A DNA stretch of 64,000 nt. It comes from Dimorphilus gyrociliatus (lineage: Eukaryota; Annelida; Polychaeta; Dinophilidae). How positions within the stretch are numbered: position 1 is the stretch's first letter; each line of letters opens with the position of its first letter. The position numbers and the translations under genes were made by a program. Positions 1-16,121 of this stretch are shown piece after piece. The notes beneath the pieces are model-generated. The model was not told the DNA's origin. It ran no database searches and saw only the letters and a program-made list of their open reading frames with translations. The stretch is from assembly GCA_904063045.1 (NCBI GenBank), contig CAJFCJ010000013.1:1284156-1348155 (forward strand), given 5' to 3'.

Positions 1-951
1 GTACAGACACATTTACTCTTTCTTTTCCCCAAAAGAGTTATATATTGGATTTTTTTTCTCTTCTATATTCGAATATTAATAACTATAGAACAAAAAAAAA
101 AGATACAAATAAATTGCTTTAATAACAACGCCACTAACTTTACTAGATGTACTTATTTATAGGATGGCGATATGACACATAGTACTTATAGTAAATAGTT
201 AATTGACTGAATTGCGCACTTTCTTTTACTATAAATTATTTAGTATTTGATATTTTATTGTTTATGAATTAATAAGTAAATTCAGTTTAATAATAATAGG
301 TTATATATTATAATATAATGCAATAATATGCGATATATAAATAAATACGGTATATATTGTCACTCAGCCTATATGCTAAAACAGCAACAAATTTATAGCC
401 TGTGACTGAATAATAGTTAACCGGAAATAAAACTAGTTGTTTTAAGAATTCTAATATACAGTATATACTGTATATACTAAAACATAGGTTAAATTTTGAT
501 TGATACAAGTCTTATTTTCAATTTAATAACATTATTTATTGCTAATAATAGTAGTTTTTTGTACTTTGGGAACAAGTTTCAACACTCTCAGCTCAAGAAC
601 AAATCATCCCGTTTATTAATATGTTCATAATATTAATATATACATATATATATTTATATACATATATATATGCAGTATACTGTATATAAAACAGACAATT
701 TAAATATAGCTTTATCGAAAGTAAAGGCAACAAGCGCTTTTGTTTTTCTCTATCGCTTCTTATATCTTGTGGATTTTTTGTTTTTCAAAATGAGGGCAGG
801 TGTTATAATATAGAATATACGTATTATATTAACGACAAGAATTGGAGAAGAATGAAAAATTAGCTAGAATTGAAAAAAAAAAAATAAATACAAAAAAAAT
901 TTGGCAGTAGGAACTGTGATTTTTGTTTGATAATAGAGGAAGGGGAAATAT
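1..951. other. Intergenic / 3' flank, AT-rich
   Basis: No coding sequence could be supported here. The stretch is very AT-rich and holds two copies of a palindromic ATACAGTAT / ATACTGTAT motif: a perfect 22-bp palindrome at 454-475 and a CAGTATACTG core at 673-682. The right-hand end is probably the 3' untranslated region of the ACK-type kinase on the minus strand. Confidence 0.5.
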
Positions 952-3742
<2,791 letters not shown>

Positions 3743-4670
3743 TTTCAGCTTTTACCACAAAAAATACTGTCAATTTAGCAGGCAATTAAATATCCAACAA
3801 ATGAATAATGATAAAACGTTGAATTTAAAGATTAAGAACAGGAATCAGCTAAAAAGATAAAAATTTGAAGAAATCGATGGCGTAAAATCCATCTAGTCTT
3901 TTTTAAAATATAAAATCCTTTCTTAAGATAAAATTTCCTTTTTCGGATATTGTTTTAATCCATTCGAATTTCTATCGAGATATTTTACAACTTAATTTAC
4001 AAGTAGATTCTCTGATAATCTACAAAAATTAGTAGGTGTACGTTATTTTAACGCTGAATGTGTGTAAATGTAGTCAACAAGGTCAAGGTCATATTTATTT
4101 ACGCAAAAGGTTTCCAAATGTATCCGCCCGGCACAATGTTTTCTTTCATGTTGATGCATAAATAATATTTTATAAAAAAAATCAAATGTAATAAATAATT
4201 ACCTGATTTAAAGATAATATTTAAATATTTTCTCAATAATATAGAACAAATTTTCGTATAATACATCTGCAAGAGGGAACTTACCCTATTAGAAATTTTT
4301 TGCAACCTTAACTGATGGAAATCAGAAGTGTGGAGAGATGAATTACTATTGTATATGTATTATAGAAAATAAGTTTGAAATTGCTTTATAGGTAGGTGGC
4401 TTTTTTTTAAAGTATTACACCATTTAAATATTTAAAGCTTGTTAAAGTGAACACTCTTAACTGCTAAAATAGCAAATTACTTAACTAAAAATAATAACAC
4501 ATTAAGATATTGACAAATTAGATTATCTAAGTCTGTTAAGTACACTTTTTTATGAAATTTGAACCTAATTCAAACGCATTACTCTTAATTTATATTGGCC
4601 TGGATGGCGCTATTTTTTACGAGACAACTGGTTGACAATTTTGCCAATTTCTCAATACTGCCATATTGAC
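3743..4670. other. Divergent intergenic region between ACK and DIABLO
   Basis: About 930 bp between two divergent start codons. It probably carries both promoters. The only distinctive element is a GGATGGCGCTA motif at 4602-4612, described separately. The short reading frame at 4099-4305 on the minus strand has low-complexity AT-driven composition and was not accepted. Confidence 0.5.
4602..4612 (+). promoter_or_regulatory. AGATGGCGCTA-type motif upstream of DIABLO
   Basis: GGATGGCGCTA lies 59 bp upstream of the DIABLO start codon. It is one of five close matches in the window, all near start codons. The core resembles both the CTCF core and YY1-type promoter motifs; the factor is unknown. 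Confidence 0.45.
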
Positions 4671-5523
4671 ATGCTGGGCAAATTACCTGGAACTTTCATG
4701 CTAAGAAGTTTCAAGAGTTTGTACGTACCTCATTTTTTGCGATTTCGACGAGGCAGTTTTAGAGTGCGACGTGCTATGTCATCGAGTGGAGCAACTGGAG
4801 TTGGAGCTGGAGTTGGAGCTGGAATGGCATACGTGTCTGAGGCGGAAGATAGTCTTTCAAATTTGAGAGTGAGCGATAATGGGCTTTGTACAGTAATTTG
4901 TCTTAACTAAATGCTTATTCTTTGACAGCAACAGTTAGAACAAGACTTGACACCTCATGAACTACTAAAGAATTCAGCAACTAATGCAACATTAGCGGCC
5001 ATAAACATGTTTTCTCAGAGCGGCCTCGTTTATATAAGTTCCCTGAGAGAATATGTAGACGTACGTATTTCAAGTACTTAATGGAAGAAAGTATAACTAA
5101 TAATAATAGCTAATCTATCACTACAGATTCTCGAAACTTTAATAAGAACTCTGAATATCCGTGAAAAAACAAATTATATAGAAGATGAGGATGTCGTTTG
5201 GCAGACTATCATAGGACTGCGTAACACTATTCAAATAAAAAGAGAGGCTGTTATTGTAATAAAAAATAACTCAACATAACTGAAGATATAATTTAAACTT
5301 TTGACTCTTTCAGAAAAACGGCACAAACTATCAGGCTTGCTATAATTCCCTGAATAGTGTTGCTCAGACGTCCTTTGAAATCGGTTCACAAGACACCCCG
5401 ATATTTGCTAACGAACGTATTCAAGTCATCAGCAGCAAAGTGGATTCGCTAAGAGATCTAGCTCAAAGTCTTGAGGATGAGATACGAGATTTTGATATAA
5501 ATAGTGTGAAATCTGAAAATTAA
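4671..5523 (+). CDS. DIABLO: SMAC/DIABLO homologue, mitochondrial pro-apoptotic protein
   Basis: Homologue of SMAC/DIABLO, the mitochondrial intermembrane protein that, once released, antagonises IAP proteins through a free N-terminal Ala tetrapeptide. Four exons (4671-4868, 4929-5060, 5127-5255, 5314-5523), all phase 0, give 222 aa (human about 239). Support comes from the helical core: EDEDVVWQTIIGLR matches the highly conserved EDEVWQVIIGAR region of SMAC, and the last helix (FEIGSQ..., then ANERIQVISSKVDSLRDLA) aligns with its C-terminal coiled helix. The N-terminus is Arg-rich and amphipathic, as expected of a mitochondrial presequence, ending ...FRVRR followed by AMSSSG. Cleavage after RR would expose Ala-35, but Met-Ser-Ser afterwards does not fit the usual Ala-Val-Pro-Ile pattern. 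The start could also be Met-10; both keep the presequence. Confidence 0.85.
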
Positions 5524-6103
5524 GACATTCACAAAAACTTTTGTTACGAAATACAGTTAGAAGAATGTTTATTTTAGAAAAAAAAACAAAATATTGTTCA
5601 TTATCACATATTATAGAAAAAATTCATCCAACTTCTCAAAAAGAGTTCTGTCATCTTCGAAACAACCTCAAACTTCTGTACACGGTAAAAAAACATTTGT
5701 GTAAAATTTCACCCTACATTTATATAGACCATATTAAATTTACATATATAGAATTAATTTCATTTAGGCAATACATTATGAGCAAGGAACTAAAAGCAAG
5801 GGTAATAGAATTGTTTTTTTTTTGGCCCAAAAGTACAAAGTCCAATACGATATAATTAGACTGAGAGATTTATAATTAATGGTTTACAATTTCATTAGAA
5901 ATTATATATATATATATTAATATAATATATGTAAATTTGAAAGCAGGATAAGGGGTTTAAGGGATAGGAGTGGTTGAAAAGTACAAAGAATCAATAGCAT
6001 TTATACAGCATATATACATTTATATAATATATACAGTATATATATACAGTATATATATATATTTCTTTAAAAAAAAACTCACTAGTTCAATGGACATGAT
6101 TTT
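5524..6103. other. Convergent intergenic region, DIABLO/YIPF3
   Basis: No gene supported. The plus-strand frame at 5541-5855 is in the DIABLO 3' flank, is rich in K, I, Y and F from AT bias, and shows no recognisable motif. The right half (5890-6070) is AT-rich with tandem ATACAGTAT motifs at about 6031-6050. Confidence 0.5.
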
Positions 6104-8108
<2,005 letters not shown>

Positions 8109-8164
8109 GTCACCAGAGTTCGCCATGTTGAACACGAAAAAAATATAGAACACTCTAGTCAACG

Positions 8165-8175
8165 AGATGGCGCTA
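8165..8175 (+). promoter_or_regulatory. AGATGGCGCTA motif upstream of YIPF3
   Basis: Exact AGATGGCGCTA, 56 bp upstream of the YIPF3 start on the opposite strand. Part of the recurrent promoter-proximal set. Confidence 0.5.
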
Positions 8176-8797
8176 GTACCACATCACCCAAGAACGAAAT
8201 TTTCCATCAAAGTTCAAGAAAGTCGGACTGCTAAAATTAACTTTGTTTATATGTTTAAAGGTGAAGCTTGTAGAGCTGTGTTTATTAGCGGATCACGGAA
8301 CGCATTTATAATAGACGAAACTATAAGCAACTTCAGTAAATATAACGTTATCGTTAGTATTTTCAGTGCAAATACTTTTAATCGTAAACAATCATTTACA
8401 AACTTGTAAAAGAGATTACTATATAATATGTTATTCCCTTGACAAATCCATATCTATTAAGATTTTTCATGCATATTATTTTCCAGTAGATTCAAAACAA
8501 ACAACTTCAAAAAGGATAACGCGATGGAGAGTCCTCGAAAAACGGTTAAACTTGTTTCAGTTGTATCAAATTTCGAATAATAAAACAAGTATGGGGAAGA
8601 CAATTTCTATTACAAGTATACATATATGAATATAAATATATATACTCTTAAATATATTTGAATTTCTCATGTAAAGAAAGACTAATACTTAAGGCAAATT
8701 ACAAGAACAATATTCGTTAGCTCTAATACAGAAATATGTAAAAGTAACAAATATGGCATCTATTCAAAGAAAATAAAGCCAATCAATGGTATTTTTG
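8176..8797. other. Intergenic region, YIPF3 to coactosin-like gene
   Basis: No gene could be supported. A plus-strand frame of 80 codons (8167-8409) begins inside the AGATGGCGCTA motif and a second overlapping one follows (8366-8629), but neither shows a recognisable motif or splice-compatible partner. The right part is probably the 3' untranslated region of the double coactosin protein. Confidence 0.45.
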
Positions 8798-10142
8798 CTA
8801 TTTAACCCAAATCTTAGATCCTGTACTAGCTGACACCTGTTCAACAGAAAACATAATAAATTATAAATCATATAGACAAAGTACGTTATTCGTGGTATCT
8901 TACTTTTTCAACGATTACCGACTCTTTTGCTTCACTTCTACTTGACATTGTCAGACCAACGTGTGCTCTAAACAAGGCTTCAATCGGCTGGCAATATGCT
9001 GATACCTTAGCCTTCTGCAAAGGCTTTACTCTTTCTCCTAGCCTGAATTTTACAATATCAAATTACTGTAAGCCTAAAAACTTTTTATACAATGTTTTAA
9101 GTGGTATAATAAAATAATGAGTACTTGAAATAAAAGTATGAAAATATCTTAAAGAAATTACCAATATATATAGGCAAACTTTACAGTTAAAATATCATCT
9201 ATTTTATCTGTTAGTCTGTACAGGGCAAACATCACTTGATCATCTTCGAATCTCGAACTGACGTCTTCAAAATTACCAACTCCTTCGTCTAAGAGAACTA
9301 ATTTCTTATCAACTTTACCATTCTCAAAACCGATTAAGCACCAATTGTTTTCCTCGTAATCGCAATGGACGTTATTTATTGCTTCATAAACTTCGGGAGC
9401 AACATCAATTGCCAATGGTTTCGGAGCTACTCGGGACGGTTTAAATTCTTTCCTTGTTTGTGTTTGCGTTGCGGTGAATCCTCTTTCCTGCCTACCAACG
9501 GTTGGACCATCAATAACATGATTTCTTGTACCAGCATTGTTTTCTAACTTGTCCATTAAACAAGCCTCTGTTAGTTCTGATTTATTGCTGGTCTCTACGA
9601 AACAGTGGTATTGATCAAAATTCTTCGAGATACTGCCATGAACAACACCGAATTTTCCAAGTTTGACGAAACGTACCTCATGCCCAATCCTATTTCAAAA
9701 ATTTTGGTTTAAACCGATTAAATATAAGTAGATAAGAGAATTTTAAAAGAGATGAGCTTACCATCTAACATAAACGAATTTAACTGTCGTCGACATATCA
9801 ACCGAGCTTGTTAACCTGATAAGGCCGTACATAACTTGATCATCCCTAAGATTCGACACAAATTCATCCAGACTGTCTCCTTTATCTTCGCTGGTGGCAC
9901 ATAGTTGTAGACTACATGGATTATCGTTAACATGCTCAACTAGAAGCCATGCTTTTCTTTCCCTGTTTTGTCCATCTTCCCTATAAGTACGACATTTGTT
10001 AGGAAATCCTTATGGAATTATTCATATGTACGATAACATTATAAATATATAGTATTAGTGTTTTTTTACTAAATATTTACCGAACAAAAGCATTGGCCCG
10101 TTTGAACGCTTCTAAATCTCCAAAAGACGCTTCAGTACTCAT
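8798..10142 (-). CDS. Double coactosin-type ADF-H domain protein
   Basis: Actin-binding protein with two ADF-homology domains of the coactosin type. Five exons (10081-10142, 9762-9980, 9162-9689, 8904-9042, 8798-8836) join in phase to 328 aa. Domain 1 (about residues 1-140) has LRDDQVMYGLIRLT, VKFVYVRWIGHEV and a conserved helix after it; domain 2 (about 165-300) repeats the pattern with FEDDQVMFALYRLTD, VKFAYIYWLGERV and LQKAKVSAY. Single-domain coactosin-like proteins bind F-actin and, in vertebrates, 5-lipoxygenase; a tandem arrangement suggests bivalent filament binding, which is inference. The linker between domains is Thr/Arg-rich with a TQTQT stretch. The short last exon encodes only VSASTGSRIWVK or similar, so the C-terminus is less certain than the rest. 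Confidence 0.85.
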
Positions 10143-10326
10143 ATTTTTAATAAACAATATTTTATCTTCGAATGAATGGTTTATCTATTGAAAGTACGTA
10201 GCCAACTAAGCAATATCATAAAAATTCTTTTGCTTAAAAAAAGACCACTAAAGGAAGTGCTCGACACGGAAATACTTCCTTATATGGTAATGTTAGAGGC
10301 CTATTTCGGAATTATTTATGAGTCAC

Positions 10327-10337
10327 AGATGGCGCTA
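10327..10337 (+). promoter_or_regulatory. AGATGGCGCTA motif upstream of coactosin-like gene
   Basis: Exact AGATGGCGCTA, 184 bp upstream of the start codon of the minus-strand coactosin-type gene and about 80 bp beyond the stop of the serotonin transporter. It therefore sits in the only intergenic gap between the two. Confidence 0.5.
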
Positions 10338-10415
10338 CGCAGTTAAAGTTTTTCGAATGTGACGACTTTTTCTGTATTCTAAGAAAACTATAACATAAAT
10401 AATATTTCTGTTTTT

Positions 10416-12311
10416 TTAAACGTAAGTAGCATCATGGTGGCGTCTACGGTTTCTACTACTCGAATGTTCCTTTACTGGCTTTGGAGTAATCATTCCCCGA
10501 AGTCTCTGTTATTTGTCATAGGTTAGAAATGAGAAGAATGTTTTAGAGGTGACAATACCTTTCTAAAGGATCCTTTACAAACGAAACAAAAATGATAAAT
10601 CATATAAGCAGGTATGGGAATTATAGAGCTGCAGGTCATCGCCCAACCGATACTAGATGCCCATTTTGGAAATACATAGCCTTCCAATTCTAAACCTGTA
10701 TATCCAGTTATAGATAAGATGAAGAGTGTCTGAAGATAGATGAATATGTATGATAAATATTCAAAATATTTTTATATTTATTTAACTTACAAATAAGAAC
10801 ACAGGACTAATAACACTCCAGCACAACTTCCAAAATATTCCAGGTGAATAGCCTATCATCTTTTTAATATCTTCACTAAATCTATTCACTCCATAGAACC
10901 AATTAACCGCAATGGCTTCTAGGAAACATATAAATAATATGGAAATTGGAACTCCATGAGTATCTATAAGCGTTACAACGTACTGGCCACCATTTGTCGT
11001 TGTAGCTAGAGCTCCAATGAAGCAGTATACTACCAGACAAGCAACAAATAACTCTCTCCTCCTCCCAATTTTTTCAGGCCACTCGTCGCAGACAGCCGTA
11101 ATTAAGGCTTCCAATCCGCCAAAAGTTGAATCAAGACCCAATGTAATTAGCATCAGGAAAAAGATGAGGGCCCAAAATACAGAACCGTCTAAAGTAGCTA
11201 AAGCTTCGGGATAAACGATAAATACTAGGCCTGCTTCCATCTTTGCTACTTCGTCAACGCTCTTATTATGTCTATTTGCCATATAGCCCAGCACAGAAAA
11301 CACCACAAAACCAGCAAGGAAAGATGTTGCGCAATTTATAGAAGCAGTTATCAAAGCATCCATATAGCAGTTGTTGTTAAAATGATTATAGCTAGATAGA
11401 GCAAGCAAAACTCCGAAACCAGGACCAAGGGAAAAGAATATTTGCGCCGCAGCATCCACCCAAACTTTGGATTTTAAAAGATAATGCCATCTCGGGGTCA
11501 AATAGAACTTTATACCTTCTAGACTGCCGGGAAGAGTTAGACCTCTTATTAGTAGAATAAATAAAACAACATAAGGCAGCGTTGCTGTTACCCAAACAGC
11601 TTTGCCGGAACTTTTGATGCCTTTCCATAAAGAGAAATAGACAAGTACGAAAACTCCCATCAGACATAAGGCAATTGGCCATCTAATATTACCAATATCT
11701 TCAATTCCTTTCGCCTTGTTTTCACCTAAAACATGTCTTTCAAAGAATTGTTGGGCGGCTGACTGGCCCAATGTTTGATTCGTAGTACAGTTTTTATTAT
11801 TCCAAATATTATTGCAGTTATCCCAAGGCAATCGCGACCGAAATGATGAAAAAAAATAATAAAGCGACCAAGATATCAGAGTATTATAATACATAGCTAC
11901 GTAGCTCGCTATAACACTTATACCGAAACCTATCCCTTTAAACATCGGACATATTTTCTTCCAAACGCTTATGCAACCCGACTTTTGAAATTGCCCCAAC
12001 GCCAATTCCATATAGAATAGAGGCAATCCGCCGAAAATAAGCATGATAACATATGGTATAAGAAAGGCTCCACCACCATTTCTATAGCAGATATATGGAA
12101 ATCTCCAAACATTGCCTAAGTCCACGGCGAAACCAACAACAGACAATAAAAAATCCATCTTCTTCTTCCATTGTTGACGCTCTTTTTTCTTAGGAGCAGA
12201 ATAATCTCCTGTTTGATCCTCTCCATCTTCTTCTCTGGTGACTTGTTTCCTCGAAATTTGCTTACTATACCTAGGCGGTAAAGCCGTACTGAAAGTTCCG
12301 CTGTGAGCCAT
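10416..12311 (-). CDS. SLC6A4: Serotonin transporter, SLC6 monoamine family
   Basis: Sodium/chloride-dependent neurotransmitter transporter of the plasma membrane, closest to SERT. Three exons (10791-12311, 10559-10729, 10416-10505) give 593 aa. Evidence: TM1 [16 protein letters not shown] with the amine-binding Asp (residue 64) that marks monoamine carriers; [18 protein letters not shown]3 [12 protein letters not shown]; an N-glycosylated, two-Cys extracellular loop 2 ([10 protein letters not shown]); TM6 [16 protein letters not shown] followed by [11 protein letters not shown], a SERT rather than DAT signature; and TM8 [14 protein letters not shown]. Exon 1 alone covers TM1 to TM10. TM3 has Val at the position of human Ile172 and Met at Ser174, both substrate-site neighbours. 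The tail ends ATYV, a possible class I PDZ ligand. The start Met at 12311 is the first ATG in frame. Confidence 0.93.
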
Positions 12312-13318
12312 ATACGGTGCTGGCACGATTATGGTGCCGGCAAAAAAGCGATTGGCTTTCTATGATTATTGATGAGAAAACTGATTGCCGGTAGTCGGTC
12401 AAGAGTGTTTCATGAATATTGTAATAAGTGTATAATTATCAGCGTATAGTATCAGTTACCGTACTTAACTAAATTATTATTCCACCCTGTCCAAAATTTA
12501 ACTTGTTCCCTTCCTTACGCTCTCTCAAAATACATCCATATACTGAATATAAATACATATAGATTGATATTAAATATACAGTGTGCCCATATATTAGTAT
12601 ATTTTTCCTAACCACCCAAACTTCTTTTTTTTCCACCTGACCTTAATACGTAGAACTTGACTGCATTGTTTATCTAGGAGTTGGTATTCCAGCATATTTA
12701 CCAAAACTTTTTTTTCTTTTTAACTAAAGTTTAGCTGCGGAACATTGTTTTTTCCTTGTTATTTAATACAAATCGTGTTAAAAGTTGGATTATAATTCCC
12801 TCTTTTTAGTTTTTTTTTTTTATAGCAATTTTCTATAGACTTAGTCTATTTTCCTATATGAAAAACAATGCTTAAATAAATTTTTGTAGGCGGTAAAACA
12901 TTAATAATCAATTATTATTTTTTAATGAGTATTAGCCAGGAATTAAAAGTATGTTGGTGACATTATATTGTATATGTATATGTATGTATATTTGTATATG
13001 AGTAGTTTTTCGAGTAGGGGTTGAACACGTGGGTTCTTCGATAAAAAACAATGTTCCACTGGACTACTTACGGAATATGAGAGAAAAAATATAGTTCTTG
13101 ACTTTTTACAACTTTTTTTAAGCGTTTAGAGTATCGTTATTCATAAAACAAAGTTTAGTTTATAGAAATGTTATAAAAGTTAAAAGTATATATATTTAAA
13201 AGTCATTTGAATAATTTTATAGTTAAAAGGTGTTTTTCCCGCTTCCTACGCGTTCTGAAATTACTCCATTTTCTCTAAAACAGTGTGAAAGAACGGTTAG
13301 AGGGTAATAAAGTTTCCA
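12312..13318. other. Divergent intergenic region, SERT / SMYD4-like
   Basis: One kilobase between two divergent starts; the promoters of both genes are expected here. A CACGTG E-box lies at 13026-13031. T-runs and AT-rich simple sequence dominate; no gene or exon was supported. Confidence 0.5.
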
Positions 13319-14926
13319 ATGGCTAAATACGCTACTATCAAGTATGATGAATTTATTAAAAAAACTCTGTTACATTTGAAAGCCAAATATGACGGAGAAA
13401 TGTATGAAGTACGACACATAAGTAGAGATCTAAACACGCTGGATGAATTACTTAAGGAAATTAAAGTGTACAAAATGAAGAGGCGTATAGACGAGGAAAA
13501 AGCAATGCGGCAAAGACAAAGGGGCAATGAATACCTTGCTCATAAAAAGCATACAACTGCAATTAAAATATACTCGGAGGCTCTCGCTCTGAGCAATAGA
13601 GGTTCCCTGGAATGGTCATACTGTTTGGCTAATAGGGCAGCTGCTCTGTACTCGCTGAAAACTGAAAAAGAGCTGTTGCAGGCTAAGGAGGATAGTTTGG
13701 CGTGTCTTTTCGGTTTTCCTGTGCCAAGTCGAGCGAAAATTTTTCGAAGACTTGGTCATATCTGTCTTCATTTGGATGAAAAGCTGACGGCGTTAGAATA
13801 TTTTAAAAAGGCGATAGAAATTGAACCAGAAAACAGCAAAAATCCTTCCGAGTCGCTTCTTGAAGAGTTAAAAAATGCTGAAATAGCACCGGCAGTTGTT
13901 CCTCCTTCTGAGCCGTTTAAAATAGATGAAGCTGGTAAAAAGGGTAAAGGAATGTACGCCACAAGGGCGATTAGAATTGGAGAGAAGATCTTGTCTAGGG
14001 AACCTTATGAGATCAGCGTGACACCAGGCAGAGGAGTATGTAGTGGATGTGCTAAAAAAACAGGTGCGCCTTATCCGTGCGATTCTTGTCCAGATGATAT
14101 ATTTTGTACGGAAGATTGCTACGCGAAAAATTTTGCAGCTCATCAGATAATTTGCGGATTGGCTAATGTCTTATATCATCATTCTATTGGTAAATTGGGT
14201 GTCTTGGCTATCAAGCTGCTACTTAGAGAAGATTCAGAATGGATAAATATGGTGGCAAATAATTTGAAAAGATCCAACCTTGAGCACTTGCAATTTGAAG
14301 CTTTAGCATATTATATATGCTATTTCACAGGAATTCGAAATCATAAGAAGATGTTAAGGGCACTCTTTATTATCACTTGTAATGGGATTGAGATGTCTGA
14401 CAATAGTATGGGTTTATACCCAGATATAAGTTGTATTAATCATTCGTGCAATCCGAATGTGGATTTTATATTTTCTGGCTCCACATGTACGGTACGAGCG
14501 ATCAAACCAATTGCAAGAAACGAGCAAATCTTTGTGGATTATGGAAACAATTTTGCAACGCTGGACAAGCCCAGCAGACAAAATAAGCTCCTTGCACAAT
14601 ATTTTTTTGACTGCGATTGCGAGGCTTGCGACGAAGACTGGAAACACAAAAATTTCACAACGATGGCAGACGACTTTCATCGTGCTGATGAAGATTCGGG
14701 AGAGAAAAGGAGGGTCAAGAACCTTATTCATGACCTCGAAGCTCTTGACTTTGACCAAGAAGTGACGTTTCCAATGTTCGACGATATTAGAGATAATTTT
14801 GCTTGGCTTTATCAAAGAAATTTCTTTAAACAGCCAACGGATCTATATGTTAAGTCATTAAGTAGCATACGAAAATTGTTGAAAAGATTGGGAAACACTG
14901 TCGATAATTTTTATTATACATAACTT
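13319..14926 (+). CDS. SMYD4-like TPR/MYND/SET protein, intronless
   Basis: Probable lysine methyltransferase-type protein of the SMYD4 group, one uninterrupted frame of 534 aa. N-terminal TPR-like helices (RQRGNEYLAHKKHTTAIKIY; SYCLANRAAALY; FRRLGHICLHLDEKLTALEY) precede a split SET domain. Its first part starts GKKGKGMYATRAIRIGE, is interrupted by a MYND zinc finger (CSGCAKKTG, PCDSC, FCTEDCY, HQIIC), and resumes with SCINHSCNPNVDF and IFVDYG, the substrate and cofactor pocket motifs; a post-SET Cys cluster follows (FDCDCEAC). SMYD4 proteins are usually longer, with more C-terminal TPR; here the tail is short. Neighbouring genes are intron-rich, so an intronless copy suggests a retrogene, although that is inference. 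Catalytic activity of SMYD4-type proteins is debated. Confidence 0.88.
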
Positions 14927-16020
14927 ATGAATACATATTTACGTCTTAATTATAAAAATACTGATAAATCACGTTTGTGATAAATTTACAACTGATCAGG
15001 TTTTTTAAACAAAGCCATAACTTGACACATATCTGAAACGAGCAACGTTATGATTATTCAAGCTTAACCTTAACTTACCCTGTAAAAACCATAAGTTGTA
15101 AATCAGTCAAAAATGTAATTTATCTGCTAAAAACAGTAGATAAAAAATTTTGCGTTTTTCTTCTCACCCAAAATCCCAATAAGATCTATACAAGACAAAT
15201 ACATCTGCAGATAAAAGAGTCATAAACGCTAAGGAGCGGACCATTGGACAATTACAGTAGAAACATTAACAGTATAATTTCTCTCATTCATTTACATGAA
15301 CAATTTGCATAAGTTACATTTATATAAATTAAGAATATATACGAAAACCTGATAAAAACAAATAGCATTAAAAACCATAATTCTCACATTTAATTCATTT
15401 ATAAATATTATTAATATTTAGAACAGCTAAATAGTCTTGGATCAACAAAAATTGAAATTGTTCCCAAGAAAAAAGAACAATCACAGTGCGCCAAAAAAAC
15501 AAAATTTACTAAACATTTGTAAACAGAATAATTCACAATTCGAAGGACATTTTTGCGTCCAATAAATTCGAGATATTATTTAAAAAAGAAGAAGAAGAAG
15601 AAGAGGAAATATAATAAATCCTCAAAAGATATTCATTTCTACCATCAATCCTATTTCAATGTATCAATTCATTAATTGGACATTTTATTTATTCGATTGT
15701 TTTTTTTTCTGTGTTAGTTTCTTTTTTTCCTTTAAAAGATTTAGCACCACCACGAAAATTCCCTTTTTTTTTTTACAATACTTCTTATTACAATATGGTG
15801 CAGTTCTGCAAAAATGAAAAAAAATGATAATTATATGGGCAAGAACAACAATATGCTATTAATAAATCAAATGTACATGATAAAAATAATATGCCTATAT
15901 AAAGACATATGAACCTATAGATATATTATATACTGTATAATGGCAAAGAGGTGAGAAAGAAATAGAAACAGTGATAATTAAGGAAAAAGCGATTATAAGA
16001 GGTAGATAATTCAAATAACA

Positions 16021-16051
<31 letters not shown>

Positions 16052-16121
16052 AAATTATAAATTAAATAATACAGGTCAGACGAGAGTGTTGAGAATACAA
16101 AAAAGCTAATTTGCTTTTTTT
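14927..16121. other. Convergent intergenic region, SMYD4-like / MINDY
   Basis: About 1.2 kb without supported genes. It is likely the two 3' untranslated regions. It includes purine tracts, a GAAGAAGAAGAAGAAGAGG run near 15588-15605 and a (GA)n microsatellite at 16021-16050. Confidence 0.5.
16021..16050 (+). repeat. (GA)n microsatellite
   Basis: Thirty bases of nearly perfect GA dinucleotide repeat, one A interruption, in the 3' flank of the MINDY gene. Confidence 0.9.

Noticed and set aside
8167-8409. 80-codon plus-strand frame beginning MALVPHHP
   Set aside because: Its start lies inside the recurrent AGATGGCGCTA motif, it has no recognisable motif or partner exon, and it sits in the promoter of a minus-strand gene.
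14414-14815. 133-codon minus-strand frame inside the SMYD4-like gene
   Set aside because: Shadow of the intronless SMYD4-like coding sequence, whose SET and MYND motifs are unambiguous.
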